Shown: piece after piece, positions 1 to 5,398 of the stretch
How positions within the stretch are numbered: position 1 is the first letter of the stretch
Layout: each line of letters opens with the position of its first letter
NCBI GenBank assembly: GCA_945874195.1
Contig: CAMCFW010000159.1
Location: forward strand, 1 to 5,714
From: Chryseobacterium gleum
Lineage (GTDB): Bacteria; Bacteroidota; Bacteroidia; UBA10329
Direction: 5' to 3'
Length of the DNA: 5,714 nt
Position numbers and translations under genes: made by a program
Notes under the pieces: generated by a model
Seen by the model: the letters and a program-made list of their open reading frames with translations, nothing else
Told to the model about the DNA's origin: nothing
Databases searched by the model: none

Positions 1-481
1 CAATCACTTTGGTGAATAGCGTATCGCCTGTTTCATCCAGCTTGGCCAAGAAGAAATCACCTGTGCCTGAACTTGGCACGGAATAATCGTGTTTTGTTCC
101 AGCTTGGTAGATTCCACCATTCCCCTTTCTGACAATCGCGTATGGTACAATGGAGGCCTGATCCTCTTCCCAAACACGAGAGTGTTGTAGGGCCCCATCT
201 TCACCTACCACCAAATTGAAGACTTTCGCATAACCGGAACCATTGGAATTGGACGTTACTCCTGCAATCACCAAAGAACCGTCATCCAGCGTTACTGCTT
301 CAGTCAAAAGCTCTGCACCCAGATTTGAATCATAGAAATTGGAATACCTGATGGACTGCGCTGAAACAGAAATGCTCTGCACCATCAGAACGGTGCAGAG
401 CATTGTGCGGATGATAGTTGACGATACCCGCACCGTTTCGAAGCCCTTTCTCATCAACCGAAGGTCAACCACCTTTTTCAT
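1..481 (-). CDS. Secreted protein with repeat-like beta-strand modules, N-terminal part (partial at left edge)
   Basis: This reading frame stays open from an ATG at 481 down to base 1 and gives 160 residues with no stop, so the C-terminal part lies outside the window. Residues 26-41 form a hydrophobic stretch ending VSVSAQ, which looks like a Sec signal peptide cut after Ala41. The n-region would be unusually long from Met1, so Met10 (ATG at 454) is an equally good start. The mature part carries two similar segments: one reading LDDGSLVIAGVT near residues 65-75 and one reading GGIYQAGTKHD near 122-132, followed by GDFFLAKLDETGDTLF at 141-156. This 'datum, D/G turn, I.AG, F.AKLD..G' pattern is common in Bacteroidota secreted beta-propeller-like or T9SS-sorted proteins, but the C-terminal sorting domain that would prove T9SS export is not visible. 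The gene is divergent from the T9SS Plug gene. A secreted protein is well supported; its function is unknown. Confidence 0.72.
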   Translation of the reverse strand, partial: MKKVVDLRLMRKGFETVRVSSTIIRTMLCTVLMVQSISVSAQSIRYSNFYDSNLGAELLTEAVTLDDGSLVIAGVTSNSNGSGYAKVFNLVVGEDGALQHSRVWEEDQASIVPYAIVRKGNGGIYQAGTKHDYSVPSSGTGDFFLAKLDETGDTLFTKVI

Positions 482-554
482 CCCTGCAAAATAGGGAAGA
501 TCGTTCTGCCAACGCCCCACAACTTGGAACGGTGATTGAAGCGCCACCGAAAAC

Positions 555-562
555 TATCTTTG
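555..562 (+). promoter_or_regulatory. Candidate Bacteroidota -7 promoter element (TATCTTTG) for the Plug gene
   Basis: TATCTTTG matches the Bacteroidota -7 consensus TAnnTTTG at all six defined positions. A TTG at 536-538 lies 16 bases upstream, slightly closer than the usual -33 spacing. The last G of the element is only 9 bases before the ATG at 572, so transcription would begin about 5 bases before the start codon and the leader would be almost absent. This also argues against translation from the TTG at 536, which would lie upstream of the transcript. Confidence 0.45.
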
Positions 563-571
563 CCGCCCATT

Positions 572-1870
572 ATGCGTAGCATCCTATCGCTTTTCCTTTT
601 CACGTTCTGTCTTTCGCCCAGTGCCTTATGGGCGCAGAGCGAAGATTACTTTGACGACAATTACCTGCGCTACGAAGACCGCACCTATCAGGAGAATATC
701 CGAACGGTTCAGTTCAATGTTCAGAATGTGTCGTTGAGTTTGCCCGTCATTGCCCTGAACGGGGGCGAGGTGCTCGAGCTTTCTTTCGATGACCTAAGCG
801 CAGAATATCAGGATTACAGCTACACCGTCATTCATTGCGACCGCAATTGGAAACCGACCGATATTCCAAGTTCAGAATACATCACCGGGTTTTTGGAAGA
901 GAACGTGATGAACTACGATTTCTCGTTCAATACCGTTCAGAAATTCATCCATTACAAACTCGCCTTCCCTAACCAGAATTTCAGGATGAACATTTCGGGC
1001 AATTATGTGCTGGTGGTCTATCGAGATTTCGATAGGAACAAACCCATCATCACCCGCAGATTCAGAGTGTATGAAAAACTTGTGGATGTGAAGGCAGAGG
1101 TGCGCATGCCCATGGAGATCATTAAACGCAGAACCCACCATCAGGTGAATGTGCAGGTGCTGCACCCCGACTATCGGATACAGAATCCGGTGGGCGACCT
1201 ATCCATCCAAATTCAGCAGAACTACCGATGGGACAACATGAAGACCGACATGAAACCGATCTTCATAAACGAAGGCAAAGTAACCTACGACAACATGGGC
1301 GATGTGGTGTTCGAAGGCGGAAACGAATATCGGTGGTTGGACATGCGCAGTCTGCGCTACCATCCCGAGAATGTGCGTTCCATTTGGTACGACCCCGATT
1401 CGCTGAAGAATCACATCTTCATGCTGCCCGACAAGCCTTTCAATAAGGATCATTATGTTTCTGTTCCAGACATGAACGGAGCCTTTGCCATTGAAGTGCG
1501 CGAGGGCAACGACCCCGATCGCGATTCGGACTATGCCCTGGTCCACTTTCAGTTCAAGTACGATACGCCCGTGATGGATGGGGGCATCTATCTGTATGGC
1601 GGACTTACCGAATGGCAGATTCAGCCCCGCTATAGGATGGAATACAGCTACCGCGATGGCCTTTACGAATGCACGGCCTACCTCAATCAGGGTTATTACA
1701 ATTATCAATATCTCTATGTAAGGGATGGCGAAACAGAAGGCGAGGTCGAACTCAGCGAGGCTTCGTTCTATGCAGCCCGACAGATCTATACCTTCTATGT
1801 ATATCATGCGCAGATGGGCCAGCGCTACGACCGATTGATAGGTCACACTATCATTTCATCGATGAATTGA
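572..1870 (+). CDS. Type IX secretion system Plug protein (former DUF5103)
   Basis: The protein is predicted to be the periplasmic Plug of the T9SS. In the family, Plug closes the periplasmic end of the SprA/Sov outer-membrane translocon while it is not engaged with PorV and cargo. I start it at the ATG at 572 (432 residues). The frame could extend to a TTG at 536, but the ATG directly precedes a good signal peptide, residues 1-21 ending ALWA before Gln22, and no lipobox is present. Family-typical segments are YSYTVIHCDRNW (about 82-93), an LHPDYRIQNP stretch (about 197-206), GNEYRWLDMRSLRY (about 250-263), YLNQGYYNYQY (about 370-380) and a C-terminal YVYHAQMGQRYDRLIG (about 409-424). Length and conserved ends indicate an intact gene. 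It lies 55 bp before apaG and diverges from a secreted-protein gene. The family call is strong; the mechanism is taken from work on SprA, not from this sequence. Confidence 0.9.
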   Translation: MRSILSLFLFTFCLSPSALWAQSEDYFDDNYLRYEDRTYQENIRTVQFNVQNVSLSLPVIALNGGEVLELSFDDLSAEYQDYSYTVIHCDRNWKPTDIPSSEYITGFLEENVMNYDFSFNTVQKFIHYKLAFPNQNFRMNISGNYVLVVYRDFDRNKPIITRRFRVYEKLVDVKAEVRMPMEIIKRRTHHQVNVQVLHPDYRIQNPVGDLSIQIQQNYRWDNMKTDMKPIFINEGKVTYDNMGDVVFEGGNEYRWLDMRSLRYHPENVRSIWYDPDSLKNHIFMLPDKPFNKDHYVSVPDMNGAFAIEVREGNDPDRDSDYALVHFQFKYDTPVMDGGIYLYGGLTEWQIQPRYRMEYSYRDGLYECTAYLNQGYYNYQYLYVRDGETEGEVELSEASFYAARQIYTFYVYHAQMGQRYDRLIGHTIISSMN

Positions 1871-1876
1871 CCGCTG

Positions 1877-1909
1877 CGAGCAACGGGTGTCGAAAATGCT
1901 CGTTTATTT
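1877..1909 (+). terminator. Weak terminator-like hairpin after the Plug gene
   Basis: CGAGCA (1877-1882) and TGCTCG (1897-1902) are perfect inverted repeats, with a 14-base loop and a further possible G-U pair between 1876 and 1903. The stem is followed directly by TTTATTT. The arrangement resembles an intrinsic terminator lying in the 55-bp gap before apaG. The long loop and interrupted T tract make it weak, so partial read-through into apaG is likely if it works at all. Confidence 0.3.
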
Positions 1910-1925
1910 GTGACAAGCGGCAACA

Positions 1926-2309
1926 GTGAATCTGACCACAAACGGCATTCGGGTAAAGGTTAACACTTGGTTCAAGAAGGAATATTCTGAACCGGAGCGA
2001 AGCTATTTTGTGTTCTTCTACCGCATAACCATCGAGAATCACAACCTTTTTGAGGTTCAACTGCTTCGCAGACACTGGGACATTTTTGACAGCAACAGTA
2101 TCAAGACCATTGTAGAAGGCGAAGGCGTGGTGGGCGAAAAGCCCGTGTTGTCATCGGGAGAAGTGTTCAGCTATCAAAGTGCCTGCAACCTCGAATCGGG
2201 AATGGGCCGAATGGGCGGCTTCTATCAGTTCATGCGCACCGAAAGTGGCGAGATGTTCACGGTTGAGATACCGGAATTTGTGATGGAGGTTCCATACATG
2301 TTGAACTGA
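1926..2309 (+). CDS. apaG: ApaG family protein
   Basis: This 127-residue protein matches the full length of ApaG, a single-domain protein with an Ig/fibronectin-type beta-sandwich fold. Diagnostic segments are YRITIENHNLFEVQLLRRHW (about 32-51), IFDS (53-56), the conserved GEGVVG glycine motif (65-70), a PVLSSGE turn (73-79), and the IPEF...PYMLN C-terminus. In enterobacteria the gene is linked to cobalt/magnesium resistance and to apaH, and eukaryotic relatives occur in F-box proteins and PDIP38, but the biochemical role is not settled. The start is a GTG at 1926: no ATG lies near it, and the first residues (NLTTNGIRVKV) align with the usual ApaG beginning (TxGIxVxV). It sits between the Plug gene and P5C dehydrogenase, with no apaH in view, so the context here does not explain its function. 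The identification is firm. Confidence 0.95.
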   Translation: MNLTTNGIRVKVNTWFKKEYSEPERSYFVFFYRITIENHNLFEVQLLRRHWDIFDSNSIKTIVEGEGVVGEKPVLSSGEVFSYQSACNLESGMGRMGGFYQFMRTESGEMFTVEIPEFVMEVPYMLN

Positions 2310-2320
2310 ATTCAGCGGTC

Positions 2321-2350
2321 GTTGGGCCGCAGAACGCATCAGGGCCCGAC
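2321..2350 (+). other. GC-rich RNA hairpin downstream of apaG
   Basis: GTTGGGCC (2321-2328) can pair with GGCCCGAC (2343-2350) to form an 8-bp stem with one G-U pair and a 14-base loop. It begins 12 bases after the apaG stop. No T tract follows directly, so it is not a standard intrinsic terminator. It could protect the 3' end of the apaG transcript or slow transcription before the P5C dehydrogenase gene. The G-U pair becomes a C-A mismatch on the opposite strand, so the structure favours plus-strand RNA. Confidence 0.35.
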
Positions 2351-2372
2351 ATTCCGGCAAAGGTGGTTTAGT

Positions 2373-2380
2373 TATTTTCG
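2373..2380 (+). promoter_or_regulatory. Candidate -7 element upstream of P5C dehydrogenase (TATTTTCG)
   Basis: TATTTTCG differs from TAnnTTTG at one defined position and ends 24 bases before the ATG at 2405, which would leave a leader of about 20 bases. No TTG is found at a suitable -33 position, so this is a weak call. It would let the gene be expressed independently of apaG. Confidence 0.25.
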
Positions 2381-2404
2381 CGCTTCATTCTAGAACTTTC
2401 ATCC

Positions 2405-4036
2405 ATGTCAAACGCATTCTACAACGTTCCGAAAGCCACCAACGAACCCGTGCTGAGCTATGCGGCCGGCAGCAGGGAAAAGACCGAATTGAAAAAGGCA
2501 TTGGCCGCCATGCGATCGGTGGAAATTGATGTGCCGATGTACATTGACGGGAAGGAAGTGAGAACGGAGGCCAAGGTGAGAATAGCGCCACCCCACGACC
2601 ACCAGCATACCCTCGGATACTTCAACCGTGGGAATGAAACGCATGTGAAACAGGCCATAGATGCCGCTTTGGCCGCCCGTCCTAAATGGGCCAACATGAG
2701 TTGGGAACACCGCGCTTCCATCTTTTTAAAGGCCGCTGACCTCTTGGCCGGACCCTACCGCGCCCGGATGAACGCAGCCACCATGCTGGCGCAGAGCAAG
2801 AATGCCTTCCAGGCCGAGATTGATGCCGTGTGTGAATATGCCGACTTCCTTCGTTTCAACGTGGAATTCATGACCGAGATCTACAAGCAACAACCACCCT
2901 ACTCGCCTGCCCCCACCTGGAACCGCGTGGAACAGCGACCCTTGGAAGGCTTCGTGTTTGCATTGACCCCGTTCAACTTCACATCCATTGCCGGAAACCT
3001 GCCCGGAGCACCTGCGCTGATGGGCAACACCGTGGTTTGGAAACCTGCCGACACACAGATCTATTCGGCACAGATCATCATGCAGATATTCAAAGAGGCC
3101 GGCCTGCCCGATGGCGTCATCAACCTCGTTTACGTAAGCGGTCCAGTGGCAGGAGACGTCATATTCCAACACCCCGATTTCGCTGGAATCCACTTCACTG
3201 GTTCAACAGGGGTTTTTCAGAACATTTGGAAGACCATTGGCGACAACATTCACAGGTACAAAAGCTACCCGCGCATTGTGGGCGAAACAGGCGGCAAGGA
3301 TTTCATCGTGGCCCATCGTTCGGCCAAAGCCAAGGAACTGGCAGTGGCCATCGTGCGTGGAGCCTTCGAATATCAAGGTCAGAAGTGTTCGGCTGCATCG
3401 CGGGCCTACGTTCCAAGCAATCTTTGGAACGAAGTGAAAGCCTACGTGCTTGAAGACCTCGGTTCCATGAAAATGGGCCCTTCCGAAGATTTCAGCAATT
3501 TCATCAATGCGGTTATCGATGAAAAGTCGTTCGATAAGATCAGCGGCTACATCGCTCAGGCCAAAAAGGACGGACAGGAGATCATTGCAGGAGGCAAATA
3601 CGACAAGACCAACGGATACTTCATTGAACCGACCATCATTGTGGCCAACGACCCCAAATACACCACCATGTGCGAAGAGATATTCGGACCGGTGCTCACC
3701 ATCTATGTGTATGACGAGAACAAATGGGACGAAACGTTGGACATTCTTGACAGCACTTCGCCCTACGCATTGACCGGGGCCATTTTCAGCCAGGACCGAT
3801 ACATCATTGAATCGGCCATGAAGCGATTGGAGAACTGCGCGGGAAACTTCTACATCAACGACAAGCCGACAGGGGCCGTGGTAGGACAACAGCCTTTCGG
3901 AGGCGCAAGAGGTTCGGGCACAAACGACAAGGCGGGATCAATGATCAATCTGCTGCGCTGGGTTTCTCCACGAACCATCAAGGAGAATTTCGTGCCGCCA
4001 ACAGATTACCGATATCCGTTCTTGGCCGAGAGTTGA
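2405..4036 (+). CDS. pruA: L-glutamate gamma-semialdehyde dehydrogenase (1-pyrroline-5-carboxylate dehydrogenase)
   Basis: This NAD-dependent aldehyde dehydrogenase (EC 1.2.1.88) oxidises glutamate gamma-semialdehyde, formed from P5C, to glutamate, the second step of proline catabolism, in the cytoplasm. The 543-residue protein is of the monofunctional ALDH4 type, like eukaryotic ALDH4A1, and not fused to proline dehydrogenase as in PutA. Visible elements are FALTPFNF with the oxyanion Asn191, the VWKP cofactor motif with Lys213, the FTGSTG nucleotide loop (264-269), VGETGGK with the general base Glu294, and QGQKCSA with the catalytic Cys328. The 34-residue spacing of this Glu and Cys equals that in the human enzyme. 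EEIFGP (424-429) and the C-terminal QPFGGARGSGTND segment (496-508) are also present. The ATG at 2405 gives the usual N-terminus. No proline dehydrogenase gene is in view, so the partner enzyme must be encoded elsewhere. All catalytic residues are intact. Confidence 0.96.
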   Translation: MSNAFYNVPKATNEPVLSYAAGSREKTELKKALAAMRSVEIDVPMYIDGKEVRTEAKVRIAPPHDHQHTLGYFNRGNETHVKQAIDAALAARPKWANMSWEHRASIFLKAADLLAGPYRARMNAATMLAQSKNAFQAEIDAVCEYADFLRFNVEFMTEIYKQQPPYSPAPTWNRVEQRPLEGFVFALTPFNFTSIAGNLPGAPALMGNTVVWKPADTQIYSAQIIMQIFKEAGLPDGVINLVYVSGPVAGDVIFQHPDFAGIHFTGSTGVFQNIWKTIGDNIHRYKSYPRIVGETGGKDFIVAHRSAKAKELAVAIVRGAFEYQGQKCSAASRAYVPSNLWNEVKAYVLEDLGSMKMGPSEDFSNFINAVIDEKSFDKISGYIAQAKKDGQEIIAGGKYDKTNGYFIEPTIIVANDPKYTTMCEEIFGPVLTIYVYDENKWDETLDILDSTSPYALTGAIFSQDRYIIESAMKRLENCAGNFYINDKPTGAVVGQQPFGGARGSGTNDKAGSMINLLRWVSPRTIKENFVPPTDYRYPFLAES

Positions 4037-4099
4037 TCCGTAAACATCGGCATGTTCAAAAAGCGCGATGTCCTACTAGAGGAACTGACATCCTTAACC

Positions 4100-4107
4100 T
4101 AATTTTA
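4100..4107 (+). promoter_or_regulatory. Candidate -7 element upstream of the DivIC-like gene (TAATTTTA)
   Basis: TAATTTTA matches TAnnTTTG except at the last base. It ends 4 bases before the GTG at 4112, so a transcript from it would begin at about the GTG or just downstream, and would suit a start at the ATG codons at 4130 or 4136 better. There is no clear -33 TTG. The call is weak and bears on the choice of start. Confidence 0.18.
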
Positions 4108-4111
4108 TGAG

Positions 4112-4423
4112 GTGAAAAAGTTGAGCGAAATGGTCATGAATGTGATTCCGAAATTGCGGAACAAGTTTGTGATCTCGTTTCTGGTGTTTCTGACCTGGAT
4201 GACCTTTTTTGACGAGAACAGCTTCATCTCCACCATTGAGAACCGACTCAAGTTGGCAGAATTGGAAGATGAACGCGATCATTACCTGAAAGAGATCGCC
4301 CAAAGCACCGATGACCTCAAATTGCTGCAGAACAACCAAGAACTGCTCGAAAAATTTGCTCGTGAGCGTTACCTCATGAAGAAGGAGAACGAGGACATTT
4401 TCATTTTTTCTGTTGAGGAATAA
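4112..4423 (+). CDS. Septum formation initiator, DivIC/FtsB family
   Basis: This small bitopic membrane protein is expected to act in the divisome, where FtsB/DivIC pairs with FtsL through a periplasmic coiled coil and helps activate septal peptidoglycan synthesis. From the GTG at 4112 it has 103 residues: a short basic cytoplasmic tail (1-18), one transmembrane helix (about 19-33), the FFDENSF junction (32-38) usual in Bacteroidota members, a charged coiled coil (about 41-80), and the C-terminal LEKFARERYLMKKENEDIFIF (79-99), the most conserved part of the family. Other in-frame starts are a TTG at 4121, with a GAGGTG Shine-Dalgarno-like site 6 bases upstream, and ATGs at 4130 and 4136. The GTG gives an N-terminal tail of normal family length. 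It follows P5C dehydrogenase by 75 bp and precedes the peptidase by 57 bp, with no obvious functional link to either. Confidence 0.88.
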   Translation: MKKLSEMVMNVIPKLRNKFVISFLVFLTWMTFFDENSFISTIENRLKLAELEDERDHYLKEIAQSTDDLKLLQNNQELLEKFARERYLMKKENEDIFIFSVEE

Positions 4424-4442
4424 AGCTCAACTTCGTCTCTCG

Positions 4443-4471
4443 TTCGTAATTTTTCATTCCTAATTCTTAAT
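4443..4471. repeat. Short-period AT-rich imperfect tandem repeat
   Basis: The 57-bp gap before the peptidase gene holds four imperfect units in a row: TTCGTAAT, TTTTCAT, TCCTAAT and TCTTAAT. Each is 7-8 bases and most end in TAAT. Degenerate arrays of TAATTC-like units are, from memory, a recurrent intergenic element in many Bacteroidota genomes. With so few units, low-complexity sequence is the main alternative. Confidence 0.35.
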
Positions 4472-4480
4472 CGGTTCAAC

Positions 4481-5398
4481 GTGAAATTATTGAAACAACT
4501 GTGCAGCATCCGTGCAGTGAGCGGTGATGAACGCGCCATGACCGATCTGGTGCTCAAGTATATTGGCGAAACGGAGAAGAATTGGAAAGTGCGACCCAAG
4601 CTTATCCATGGTAATGAGTTTCAGGAGAACATCATTCTGGTATTCGGAAAGCAACCGCGCACTGCCATTTTCGCACACATGGACAGCATTGGGTTCACGG
4701 TCAGATACGGCAATCAATTGGTGAAGGTGGGCGGTCCGGTGATCGAGAACGACATCCTATTGGTGGGATCAGATTCGAAAGGAGAGATCGAATGCCGCCT
4801 GCAAGTGAATGAAGAGAACGATAGCTTCGGTTATGCATTCCATCGCGAAATTGACCGAGGCACGAATCTCACCTTCAAACCCGACTTTAGGGAAACCGCA
4901 AAGCATGTGCAATGCTGCTACATGGACAATCGCCTGGGTGTTTGGAATGCGCTTAAAGTGGCCGAAACCCTCGAAGAAGGCATCATTGTTTTCAGCACGC
5001 GCGAAGAGCATGGTGGTGGGGCGGTCTCGTTCCTTGGCAAATACATTCAAGAACATTATGGTGTACGGCATGCCCTCATTTCCGACATCACGTGGATAAC
5101 CGAAGGCGTTCGACATGGTGCAGGTGTTGCCATTTCCATGCGCGACAAAGGCCTGCCCCGAAGAGCTTTCCTGAACCGGGTCATCGAAATTGCGAAGAAC
5201 AGCGGCATTCCTTTTCAGTTGGAAGTGGAGGGCGCTGGCGGAAGCGATGGAATTGAACTTCAGTCTTCGCCCTATCCGTGGGAATGGGTGTTTGTGGGGG
5301 CACCCGAAGACCATGTCCATAGTCCGGACGAGACCGTTCATAAGGACGACATCAAGGCCATGACCTCCTTATATGAGGTATTGATGAAAGAACTTTAA
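4481..5398 (+). CDS. M42-like zinc aminopeptidase (M20/M42 clan metallopeptidase)
   Basis: This is a cytoplasmic dinuclear-zinc peptidase of clan MH, expected to remove N-terminal residues from peptides. The 305 residues carry the complete M42 set in order: His66 and Asp68 in AHMDSIGF, the bridging Asp149 in CYMDNRLG, catalytic Glu175 and Glu176 in TREEHGGG, Asp202 in ISDITW, and His280 in VHSPDET, plus GGSDG at 253-257. There is no signal peptide. The start is a GTG at 4481, giving MKLLKQLCSIRAVSGDE, the normal beginning for this clan; no ATG lies close by. It is shorter than typical M42 enzymes (about 340-360 residues), and the missing length seems to fall in the beta-rich insert between the first and second metal motifs (about 70-145). 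The loop after the Glu pair, EEHGGGAVSF, differs from the usual EEVGLRGA, so it may be a separate subfamily with altered assembly or specificity. It converges with the thioesterase gene. Confidence 0.85.
   Translation: MKLLKQLCSIRAVSGDERAMTDLVLKYIGETEKNWKVRPKLIHGNEFQENIILVFGKQPRTAIFAHMDSIGFTVRYGNQLVKVGGPVIENDILLVGSDSKGEIECRLQVNEENDSFGYAFHREIDRGTNLTFKPDFRETAKHVQCCYMDNRLGVWNALKVAETLEEGIIVFSTREEHGGGAVSFLGKYIQEHYGVRHALISDITWITEGVRHGAGVAISMRDKGLPRRAFLNRVIEIAKNSGIPFQLEVEGAGGSDGIELQSSPYPWEWVFVGAPEDHVHSPDETVHKDDIKAMTSLYEVLMKEL

Noticed and set aside
4..204. Minus-strand open frame of 66 codons at the left edge
   Set aside because: It is out of frame with the 160-residue signal-peptide-bearing frame on the same strand, which covers the same bases and looks like real protein.
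536..571. TTG start extending the Plug protein by 12 residues
   Set aside because: It would put a basic stretch before a complete signal peptide and would lie within the candidate promoter; the ATG at 572 fits better.
1199..1846. Long antisense open frame of 215 codons within the Plug gene
   Set aside because: It is fully antisense to a recognised family, resembles no family I know, and is explained by codon bias on the other strand.
3203..3889. Long antisense open frame of 228 codons within P5C dehydrogenase
   Set aside because: It lies opposite the conserved catalytic domain and has no recognisable motifs; it is a by-product of the coding sequence.
4043..4056. AACAT-CGGC-ATGTT inverted repeat after P5C dehydrogenase, considered as a terminator
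   Set aside because: The stem is only 5 AT-rich pairs and no T tract follows.
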